Part shown: positions 58,493 through 64,000 of the stretch, piece after piece
Layout of the letters: each line of letters begins with the position of its first letter
How positions within the stretch are numbered: the first letter of the stretch is position 1
From: Modestobacter altitudinis
GTDB taxonomy: Bacteria; Actinomycetota; Actinomycetes; Mycobacteriales; Geodermatophilaceae
Direction of reading: 5' to 3'
DNA length: 64,000 nucleotides
Assembly: GCF_005930475.1 (NCBI RefSeq)
Contig: NZ_SJEW01000016.1
Coordinates: 1-64,000, forward strand
The notes under the pieces: generated by a model
What the model saw: only the letters and a program-made list of their open reading frames with translations
Database searches by the model: none
Told to the model about the DNA's origin: nothing
Program-made: the position numbers and the translations under genes

Positions 58493-58639
58493 TCAGACCG
58501 TCGGGGCCCCGATCAGGGCGGCGGCCGCCGGCCGCTCGGTTCGCGGGTGCCAGGCCGCCGGGCCGCGCAGGTACCAGGGGCGGGAGAGCTGCAGGGACGC
58601 CAGCGCAGGGAGGGGTCCGCGGCAGTCGACGATCGCCAC
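58493..58639 (-). CDS. Unrecognised 48-residue gene between mftC and the SDRs
   Basis: GTG 58639 is preceded by an excellent Shine-Dalgarno, AAGGAGGTG, eight bases upstream. The product begins VAIVDCRGPLPALASLQLSR, has a WYLRGPAAWHPR middle with two Trp and ends with an Ala-rich LIGAPTV. One Cys at residue 6. It lacks the IDGMCGVY end of MftA and has no membrane segment. It is in the mft operon on the same strand, 105 bases after mftC and 63 before SDR 3. It is too short to have been found by usual gene length cut-offs. Function unknown; a second peptide, an SDR partner or a leader are possible. Confidence 0.6.
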   Translation of the reverse strand: MAIVDCRGPLPALASLQLSRPWYLRGPAAWHPRTERPAAAALIGAPTV

Positions 58640-58744
58640 GCACCCCACCTCCTTCGTCGCGCTGTCTCGTCGTGGTCTACGCCCGCGTGCTGGACGCGGG
58701 CTGGGAGCCGACCGGCACCGGGCTGGGGTGCCGGCCGGCGCGGC

Positions 58745-59971
58745 TCAGCTCAGCGGCAGCCCGGCCAGCGGGGACTCGTCGCACAACTTGGCCGGGATGC
58801 TCGGCAGCCCGAGCATCGTCGGCTGGCCGCGGACCGGGCCCTTGTGCGAGTGGTCGAGGTGGCTGCGGGGTGTGACGAGCTCCAGGTCGCGGGCGGCCAG
58901 CGCGGTCTCGCCGTAGCCCTGCACGCACTCCGGGTCCGGGCCGTCCAGCGGCAGGCCGGTGAAGAACTTCGCCGCCATGCAGCCACCGCGGCAGGCGTCG
59001 AAGTGCGCGCACTTGGTGCAGGCCCCGCCGGTCTGGGGGTTGCGCAGGTCGGCGAACAGCTCGCTGTGCTGCCACACCTGTTGGAAACCGCCCGGGGAGC
59101 GCACGTTGCCGGCCAGGAACTGCTCGTGGATGGCGAACGGGCAGGCGTAGACGTCACCGACCGGGTCGATCAGGCAGACCACCCGGCCCGCGCCGCACAG
59201 GTTCAGCCCGGGCAGGGCCTCGCCGAGGGCGGACAGGTGGAAGAACGAGTCGCCGGTGAGCACCTGGTCGCCGTTGGCCAGCAGCCAGGAGTACAGGTCC
59301 CGCTGCTGGGCCTGGGTGGGGTGCAGCCGGTCCCAGACGTCGGCGCCGCGGCCCGACGGGCGGAAGCGGGTGATCCGCAGCTGTGCGCCGTAGCGGTCGG
59401 TGAGCGCCTTGAACTCATCCAGTTGCCCGGCGTTCTCCCGGGTGACCACGACGGAGACCTTGAAGTCCTTCATCCCGGCCTCGGCCAGGTTCTCCAGCGC
59501 CCGGGTGGCGGTGGCGAACGAGCCGGTGCCGCGGACGGCGTCGTTGACCTCGGCGGTGGCGCCGTCCAGGGAGATCTGCACGTCGACGTAGTCGGTGCGG
59601 GCCAGCTGCTGGGCGCGGGCTGCGTCCAGCTTGATCCCGTTGGTGGAGAACTTGACCCCGACGTCGTGGCCGATGGCGTAGTCCAGCAGGTGCCAGAAGT
59701 CCGGGCGCACGGTCGGCTCACCGCCGCCGACGTTGACGTAGAACACCTGCATCCGCTGCAGCTCGTCGATCACCGCCTCGGCCTCGGCGGTGGACAGCTC
59801 CCGCGGGTCCCGCCGTCCCGACGAGGACAGGCAGTGCACGCAGGCCAGGTTGCAGGCGTAGGTGAGCTCCCAGGTCAGGCAGATCGGCGCGTCCAGGCCG
59901 TACTCGAACTGGTCGATCAGCTTCCCGCCCGCGGGGCGCTCGGCAGGGCGGGAGGGCAGGACGGCGGTCAC
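58745..59971 (-). CDS. mftC: Radical SAM maturase MftC
   Basis: A 408-residue radical SAM/SPASM enzyme that decarboxylates the C-terminal Tyr of MftA and forms the Val-Tyr ring. The radical SAM cluster is CNLACVHC (Cys40, 44, 47), with VNVGGGEPTVRPDF the GGE motif. The SPASM region has auxiliary cysteines in LNLCGAGRVVCLIDPVGDVYACPF and GGACTKCAHFDACRGGCMAA. The N-terminal GLDAPICLTWELTYACN wording matches MftC. It overlaps mftB by four bases. The last 25 residues (TMLGLPSIPAKLCDES) are a family feature. Confidence 0.96.
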   Translation of the reverse strand: MTAVLPSRPAERPAGGKLIDQFEYGLDAPICLTWELTYACNLACVHCLSSSGRRDPRELSTAEAEAVIDELQRMQVFYVNVGGGEPTVRPDFWHLLDYAIGHDVGVKFSTNGIKLDAARAQQLARTDYVDVQISLDGATAEVNDAVRGTGSFATATRALENLAEAGMKDFKVSVVVTRENAGQLDEFKALTDRYGAQLRITRFRPSGRGADVWDRLHPTQAQQRDLYSWLLANGDQVLTGDSFFHLSALGEALPGLNLCGAGRVVCLIDPVGDVYACPFAIHEQFLAGNVRSPGGFQQVWQHSELFADLRNPQTGGACTKCAHFDACRGGCMAAKFFTGLPLDGPDPECVQGYGETALAARDLELVTPRSHLDHSHKGPVRGQPTMLGLPSIPAKLCDESPLAGLPLS

Positions 59972-60264
59972 GCGGACTCCTCGGGACGGCGTTCGATCAT
60001 CTGCGAGCGGGCGAGCGTGGCCAGCGCGGTGACGTAGGCCCGGTGCTGCCCCTCGGGCACCTCGCAGGCGGCCAGGGTGCTCGGCACGTCGGGGTGCGCC
60101 TCGAGAGCGGTCACCACCGCGACCAGCGGCTTCGACTTCAGGAACGACAGCTTCCGGTTCCCGAAGTGGTAGACGAGCGCGCCGAAGGGCTCCGGCCGCA
60201 GCGCCACCGACGGCGACTTCCGCCAGGGCACGGCGGGGTCGAAGGGCACGGCCGTGTCGGTCAC
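59968..60264 (-). CDS. mftB: Mycofactocin precursor chaperone MftB
   Basis: A 98-residue RiPP-recognition-element (PqqD-like) protein that binds the MftA leader for MftC. The core PWRKSPSVALRPEPFGALVYHFGNRKLSFLKSKPLVAVVTALEAHPDV is typical of MftB. GTG 60264 is taken as start; GTG 60327 is in frame, overlaps mftA and would add 21 Pro/Gly-rich residues. It overlaps mftC by four bases. Order A-B-C is as in other mft loci. Confidence 0.93.
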   Translation of the reverse strand: MTDTAVPFDPAVPWRKSPSVALRPEPFGALVYHFGNRKLSFLKSKPLVAVVTALEAHPDVPSTLAACEVPEGQHRAYVTALATLARSQMIERRPEESA

Positions 60265-60311
60265 CGCCCCCGCGACCGGTTGCCCGACCGCGGGGGCGGG
60301 GGAGCCGTCGA

Positions 60312-60431
60312 TCAGTACACCCCGCACATGCCGTCGATGGAGACCTCCTCGACCAGGGAGTCCTCGACGAGCACCTCCTCGGCGGCGGCCGGGGTCTCGG
60401 TGCGGGTCTCGTCCTGCGTCGTCTCGGGCAC
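60312..60431 (-). CDS. mftA: Mycofactocin precursor peptide MftA
   Basis: A 39-residue precursor that ends in the invariant SIDGMCGVY, whose last Val-Tyr becomes mycofactocin. The acidic leader (PETTQDETRTE ... EEVLVEDSLVEEV) binds MftB. GTG 60431 is preceded by CCGGAGGCATC; a GTG at 60458 would add nine residues but has no ribosome site. It is short enough to be missed by length cut-offs. It heads the mftABC operon. Confidence 0.96.
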   Translation of the reverse strand: MPETTQDETRTETPAAAEEVLVEDSLVEEVSIDGMCGVY

Positions 60432-60472
60432 GATGCCTCCGGGAGTGATCTGGTTCACGATCGGACGAGCCC

Positions 60473-60503
60473 GACGCTAGTGACACCGAGTGCCACCGGC
60501 AAG
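60473..60503 (-). promoter_or_regulatory. mftA promoter with candidate MftR operator in the spacer
   Basis: On the - strand TTGCCG (about 60502-60497), exactly 17 bases GTGGCAC-TCG-GTGTCAC (60496-60480), then TAGCGT (60479-60474). The spacer is the palindrome, so a bound TetR dimer would block polymerase. The palindrome matches the one at 52334-52350. Confidence 0.65.
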
Positions 60504-60606
60504 GGGCAGTTCGGGACGTCCAGGTCCTGCACAGCCCTCGCCCCGGCCGCTCCCAGACCGTCGGCCGATGCTCGGTGCGGCAACCACCCGACCCGGAGGT
60601 CCCCCC

Positions 60607-60711
60607 GTGCTCACCGTCGCCGTGCTCGTCGTCTTCTTCGCCCTGCTCACCGTCGCCGACCTGCTCCCCGGCCAGTCCGGGACGCCGGGGCTGGTGGCGC
60701 CCGTGCGCTGA
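60607..60711 (+). CDS. Candidate 34-residue single-helix membrane peptide
   Basis: GTG 60607 lies six bases after GGAGGT. The peptide begins LTVAVLVVFFALLTVADLL, one membrane helix, followed by PGQSGTPGLVAPV-R. It is too short for common gene finders. It is between mftA and mftR, on the mftR strand and 64 bases before it. It resembles small potassium-transporter-like (KdpF-sized) or stress peptides, but no kdp genes are here. Could be a chance ORF; the Shine-Dalgarno and clean helix argue otherwise. Confidence 0.5.
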   Translation: MLTVAVLVVFFALLTVADLLPGQSGTPGLVAPVR

Positions 60712-60774
60712 GCCGGCACCCGTGTCGGCGCCCGGTCGCTGCTCCGGAGCCCGTGCGCGGGGCAGACTGGGGAC

Positions 60775-61380
60775 ATGACCCAGACCGTGGTCCGCCCCGA
60801 CGCGCGCGAGGACACCCGCGCCCGGATCGAGCAGGCCGCCCTGGACCTCTTCACCGCCCAGGGCTTCGAGCAGGTGACGATCGACGAGATCGCCGAGGCC
60901 GCCGGCATCAGCCGGCGCACGTTCTTCCGCTACGTGAGCGCGAAGGCCGACGCGGTGTGGGGTGACTTCGACGCCCACGTCGTCCGCCTCGAGGCGATGC
61001 TCGCTGCCACGGTGGACGACCAGCCGGTGCTGGCCTCGATCTGCGCGGCCTACGTGGAGGTCAACGACTACGCGCACGCCGACCTGCCGATGTTGCGGCA
61101 GCGGATGCGGCTGATCCTCACCGAGCCGGCGCTGCAGGCGCACTCCCAGGTGCGGTACGCCGCCGTCGACCGGGTCGTCGCCGCGCACGTCGCCCGGCGG
61201 ACGGGGGTGACCCCCGACGCGCTCGTCCCCCGGCTGGTCGCCGTCAGCACCCGCGCGGCGGCGACGACGGCGTTCGAGGTCTGGCTCGCCGACGGGCGAG
61301 GCTGGCTGGGCACGGTGCTGCACCAGGCCTTCGACGAGCTGGCCGCCGGCTTCCCGTCCCTGCGGGCCCTGCCGGTATGA
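60775..61380 (+). CDS. mftR: Mycofactocin-system TetR regulator MftR
   Basis: A 201-residue TetR repressor. HTH: RIEQAALDLFTAQGFEQVTIDEIAEAAGISRRTFFRYVSAKADAVWGDFDAH (about 17-68); the FFRYV..KADAVWGDFD wording is that of MftR. MftR in mycobacteria represses mft genes until long-chain acyl-CoA binds. The C-terminal domain ends AFEVWLADGRGWLGTVLHQAFDELAAG. It is divergent from mftA with the palindrome between, nearer mftA. Confidence 0.92.
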   Translation: MTQTVVRPDAREDTRARIEQAALDLFTAQGFEQVTIDEIAEAAGISRRTFFRYVSAKADAVWGDFDAHVVRLEAMLAATVDDQPVLASICAAYVEVNDYAHADLPMLRQRMRLILTEPALQAHSQVRYAAVDRVVAAHVARRTGVTPDALVPRLVAVSTRAAATTAFEVWLADGRGWLGTVLHQAFDELAAGFPSLRALPV

Positions 61381-61405
61381 CCGGCAGGACCCGCGGACGA
61401 GCGGG

Positions 61406-61960
61406 TCAGACGGTGGTGCTGCTCTTCTCCGAGATGCCGCGCAGCACCTCGGACGGGCGCTGCTGCTCACCGGCGTAGGAGCTGATGACGACGAGCGTCC
61501 CGGTGATGGCCGGGATGACCCACTGCAGCTGGTCGAGCTTGTTCTGCGCGGCCGCGATGTCGGCGCGGGCCCGCTTCGAGGGCTTGGTCCCCCGCTTCGA
61601 CGGGGTCGCACCGCCCTGCTTGACGATGTTGCCGAGCACCCGGCTGTAGGCGGTCACGCCGAGGGCCGCTGCGGTCAGCAGGGTCTTGGCCGCCGACATG
61701 CCGCCGACGCCCTTCTGCTGGGCGACCCGGTCCTTGTTGGCACCGAGCTGCCCGACGCTGCCGACCAGGTGGGCCCCGATGGCGGCGGCGTTGACCGGCG
61801 TCCACCGGTTCCAGCCGGCGTTGGCGACGGCGCCGGCGTTCTTGTCGCTGCCGGCCTCGGCGGCGGCGGCGTTCAGGGCGACGGCGTTGGCGAGCGTGCC
61901 GCCGAACCAGGCGGCGAGGCCGACGTCGTGCAGGGAGCGGGACAAGGTGTTGGTAGCCAT
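61406..61960 (-). CDS. Hypothetical membrane protein, about 184 residues
   Basis: From ATG 61960. Hydrophobic segments are at about 10-32 (HDVGLAAWFGGTLANAVALNAAAA), 56-72 (NAAAIGAHLVGSVGQLG), 88-104 (AAKTLLTAAALGVTAYSRVLG) and 146-162 (LQWVIPAITGTLVVISSYAG), with a basic loop KRGTKPSKRARAD between. The pattern looks like DUF4149/DUF1772-type four-helix proteins. No ligand residues. Single gene; the leader 61961-62246 may hold its promoter. Confidence 0.7.
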   Translation of the reverse strand: MATNTLSRSLHDVGLAAWFGGTLANAVALNAAAAEAGSDKNAGAVANAGWNRWTPVNAAAIGAHLVGSVGQLGANKDRVAQQKGVGGMSAAKTLLTAAALGVTAYSRVLGNIVKQGGATPSKRGTKPSKRARADIAAAQNKLDQLQWVIPAITGTLVVISSYAGEQQRPSEVLRGISEKSSTTV

Positions 61961-62246
61961 TGCTGGGCCTCTCGGGTCGGGGTGGTGGACCAGCGACCGC
62001 GGAGGCCGTCGAGGCCCCCACCGCCACCGGGGAACTGCACGAGGGCCGTCCGGTCGACGCGCTCGGCGACCTGGTCCTCGTCGATCCGCATGGGGCTCCG
62101 TTACCCGCCCGTTTCCATTGCACCCTTCCGACAGCCCACTGTCTGCGATCCGTCGGCGCGACGGGCGGCCCACCGATGAGCGGGCGGCTCCCGACCGGTC
62201 TCCACTGGTGTCCGGCAGCACCCCCCCTCCGGCAGAGGACCTCGCC

Positions 62247-62618
62247 ATGACCACACCCCGCCAGACCGCCGAGGCCTTCTCCGGCCACCGCTTCTCCGAC
62301 GCCTACGACGTCCTGGCGCCCGAGGTGCGGTGGACCTCCGTCGGCCAGGGGACGGTCACCGGCCGCCAGGCCGTCGTCGACGCCTGCGAGGCCAGCCTGG
62401 CCGAGCTGGCGACCGCGACGGTGGAGTTCGTCCGCTTCGTGGTCGTCGCCGACGACGACGGGGCCGCGGTGGACGCCGTGGGCCGCTACGAGGACGCCGA
62501 CGGGGAGGTCAGCGTCGTCTCCTCCTGCGACGTCTACGAGTTCACCGGCGGGGTCCTGACCACGATCACCACCTACGCCGTGGAGCTGGACCCGGCGGCA
62601 GCCGCGGACCGCACCTAA
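62247..62618 (+). CDS. SnoaL-like/NTF2-fold protein
   Basis: A 123-residue small NTF2-like protein from ATG 62247: AEAFSGHRFSDAYDVLAPEVRWTSVGQGTVTGRQAVVDACEASLAEL, then strands VEFVRFVVVADDDGAAVDAVGRYED and EVSVVSSCDVYEFTGGVLTTITTYAVEL. The fold fits a small isomerase/dehydratase or binding protein, with no clear active site. It ends one base before the DsbA-family gene, so both are likely one operon. Confidence 0.8.
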   Translation: MTTPRQTAEAFSGHRFSDAYDVLAPEVRWTSVGQGTVTGRQAVVDACEASLAELATATVEFVRFVVVADDDGAAVDAVGRYEDADGEVSVVSSCDVYEFTGGVLTTITTYAVELDPAAAADRT

Positions 62619-62619
62619 C

Positions 62620-63345
62620 GTGCACGACGTGGCCGATCTCGACTTCTACTTCGACCCGCTGTGCCCCTTCGCCTGGATGACCAGCAGGTGGGTGCGGCTG
62701 GTGCAGGCGCAGCGGGACTACTCGGTGGACTGGCGGTTCATCTCACTGCGCCTGGTCAACGCCGGGGTCGACTACGACGCCCAGTTCCCGCCGGACTACG
62801 AGGCCGGGCACACCGCCGGGCTGCGGTTGCTCCGGGTGGCCGCCCGGACCCGCGCGGAGCACGGCCGGACGGCGGTGGGCACGTTGTACGAGGCGTTGGG
62901 GCAGCGCCTGTTCGACTCCCCGCCCGACCCCGAGGACAGCGCGGTCCGCCGCGGCACCCGGGCGTTCCTCGACCCGGTGCTGGAGTCGGTCGGCCTCCCC
63001 GCGGCGTTGGCCGATGCGCTGGACGACGCCTCTCTCGACGCCGTCGTGCAGGCGGAGACCGACGAGGCGCTGTCGCTGACCGGCAGGGACGTGGGCACGC
63101 CGATCATCCACGTCCAGCCGCCCGCCGGGGTCGCGTTCTTCGGGCCGGTGATCAGCCGACTGCCCGATGAGGACGACGCCGTCCGGCTGTGGGACCACGT
63201 CGTCGGCCTGGCCTCGTTCCCGGGCTTCGCCGAGCTCAAGCGCAGCCTGCGGGAGCTGCCGCAGCTGCGTGGCCTGGGCGTCGAACCGGGCGAGGTGGGC
63301 GCGCAGGAGGACTGGCACGGCGGGAGCCGGCGGCAGCGGACGTAG
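62620..63345 (+). CDS. DsbA-family protein, Rv2466c-like mycothiol-linked
   Basis: A 241-residue thioredoxin-fold protein. The active site reads DFYFDPLCPFAWMTSRWVRLVQ (about 8-29); the resolving Cys of Rv2466c's CPWC is Trp here (CPFAW), as in the wider family, so it would be a one-cysteine enzyme. The family includes mycothiol-dependent nitroreductases and reductases that use mycothiol or mycoredoxin. VGTPIIHVQPPAGVAFFGPVISRLP holds the cis-Pro. GTG 62620 follows the preceding stop at once. Confidence 0.82.
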   Translation: MHDVADLDFYFDPLCPFAWMTSRWVRLVQAQRDYSVDWRFISLRLVNAGVDYDAQFPPDYEAGHTAGLRLLRVAARTRAEHGRTAVGTLYEALGQRLFDSPPDPEDSAVRRGTRAFLDPVLESVGLPAALADALDDASLDAVVQAETDEALSLTGRDVGTPIIHVQPPAGVAFFGPVISRLPDEDDAVRLWDHVVGLASFPGFAELKRSLRELPQLRGLGVEPGEVGAQEDWHGGSRRQRT

Positions 63346-63348
63346 GTT
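63343..63348 (+). promoter_or_regulatory. -10 element of a likely leaderless dapA mRNA
   Basis: TAGGTT ends six bases before the GTG at 63355, the distance for transcription to begin at the start codon. It overlaps the end of the DsbA-family gene. Confidence 0.5.
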
Positions 63349-63354
63349 GGCCGG

Positions 63355-64000
63355 GTGAGGAACGCCACCGCCCCTCCCTTCGGGCGCCTGCTGACGGCGA
63401 TGGTCACCCCGATGCGGGACGACGGCTCCGTGGACCTGGACGCGGCTGCCGCGCTGGCGACCCACCTGGTCGCCTCCGGCCACGACGGGCTGGTGCTCAA
63501 CGGCACGACCGGGGAGGCACCGACCACACACGCCCAGGAGAAGGCCGACCTGGTCCGGGTCGTCGTCGACGCCGTGGGCGACCGGGCGCTGGTGCTCGCC
63601 GGGGCGGGCTCGAACGACACCGAGCACGCGGTCCGGATGGCCGAGCAGGCAGCCGAGGCCGGGGCGCAGGGGCTCCTCGTCGTCGCGCCGTACTACTCGC
63701 GACCCTCCCAGGAGGGGATCCGCCGGCACACCGTCGCCATCGCCGACGCCACCGACCTGCCGGTGATGCTCTACGACGTCCCCGCCCGCACCGGCGTCCG
63801 CTGCTCCGCGGACACGCTCTCCCGGCTGGCCGAGCACCCCCGGGTGGTCGCGGTCAAGGACGCCACCGGCGACGTGCAGGCGGCCACCCGGCTGATCGCC
63901 GAGACCGGGCTGGCCTGGTACAGCGGCGACGACGGCCTGCTGCTGCCGTTCCTGTCCGTGGGTGCCGTCGGGCTGGTCAGCATGGCCGGCCACCTGGTCG
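63355..64000 (+). CDS. dapA: 4-hydroxy-tetrahydrodipicolinate synthase (3' truncated)
   Basis: 215 residues are seen before the window ends (full length about 300). It condenses pyruvate with aspartate semialdehyde in lysine and peptidoglycan-precursor synthesis. Motifs: LLTAMVTPM, GLVLNGTTGEAPT, AGAGSNDTEHAV, the Tyr in MLYDVPARTGVR and the Schiff-base Lys in VVAVKDATGDV. These match DapA rather than N-acetylneuraminate lyase. GTG 63355. The DapA C-terminal domain lies outside. Confidence 0.93.
   Translation, partial: MRNATAPPFGRLLTAMVTPMRDDGSVDLDAAAALATHLVASGHDGLVLNGTTGEAPTTHAQEKADLVRVVVDAVGDRALVLAGAGSNDTEHAVRMAEQAAEAGAQGLLVVAPYYSRPSQEGIRRHTVAIADATDLPVMLYDVPARTGVRCSADTLSRLAEHPRVVAVKDATGDVQAATRLIAETGLAWYSGDDGLLLPFLSVGAVGLVSMAGHLV

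Noticed and set aside
60312-60458. Longer MftA start at GTG 60458
   Set aside because: No Shine-Dalgarno, while GTG 60431 has GGAGG; MftA peptides are usually 30-45 residues.
1-64000. tRNA, rRNA, IS elements, integrases or phage genes
   Set aside because: I looked for cloverleaf-like segments, transposase motifs and att repeats and saw none; a tRNAscan or ISfinder run would settle it.

Overview
The window is about 64 kb of very GC-rich DNA with almost every third codon position G or C, many GTG starts, leaderless-looking promoters, an IdeR-type iron box, a SAM-IV riboswitch before metYX, a Rv2466c-type mycothiol-linked DsbA protein and a complete mycofactocin gene set. Together these point to a free-living actinobacterium; a member of the Geodermatophilaceae (Blastococcus, Modestobacter or Geodermatophilus) is my inference. 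I see no phage, IS element, CRISPR array, rRNA or tRNA. The genes look like chromosomal core and near-core genes packed at about 90 percent coding density.

Layout. 0-4.3 kb: end of a Thr/Pro-rich protein, zinc alcohol dehydrogenase, threonine-aldolase-like lyase, and a STAS/HATPase protein followed by a DUF4325-like partner. 4.4-8.3 kb: SAM-IV riboswitch, metY, metX, fatty acid desaturase. 8.3-16.4 kb: membrane-anchored SigE-like sigma factor, gamma carbonic anhydrase, NAD(P)H-hydrate dehydratase, histidine phosphatase, FAD oxidoreductase, NlpC/P60 hydrolase, small unknowns. 16.7-21.6 kb: ZTP-riboswitch-controlled glyA and the pmbA/tldD pair. 21.7-29.3 kb: a CPA1 antiporter fused to a UBP zinc finger beside a stand-alone UBP zinc finger, MarR, metallo-beta-lactamase fold, MTA/SAH-deaminase-like amidohydrolase, DedA, dehalogenase, hydrolase. 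29.3-36.0 kb: a form II (CODH-like) molybdenum hydroxylase cluster, GAF regulator-S-L-M-CoxG. 36-42.8 kb: two MFS exporters, a Drr-type ABC exporter with its TetR repressor, and a DHFR-like reductase.

42.8-61.4 kb is the most interesting part: a mycofactocin locus scattered over 18 kb. mftF lies in an operon with an NCS1 permease and an isochorismatase-like hydrolase. mftE follows a GGDEF-EAL (c-di-GMP) gene. mftD is divergent from that pair. mftA-mftB-mftC are followed by a 48-residue unknown gene and three mycofactocin-type SDR dehydrogenases, then a MoxR/VWA pair on the same strand. mftR sits divergent from mftA with a tiny membrane-peptide gene beside it. A near-identical palindrome (GTGRCAC-N3-GTGYCAS form) lies in both the mftA promoter and the shared GGDEF-EAL/mftD promoter, so one regulator, probably MftR, may control peptide synthesis, maturation and the c-di-GMP enzyme together. 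L31 type B, a flavoprotein and an iron-regulated lipoprotein sit between the mft segments. 61.4-64 kb: a membrane protein, SnoaL-like protein, DsbA-family protein and the start of dapA.

Many gene ends are marked by long, near-perfect hairpins, one of which carries the stop codons of both convergent genes. Functions are assigned by motif reading only; no database search was run.
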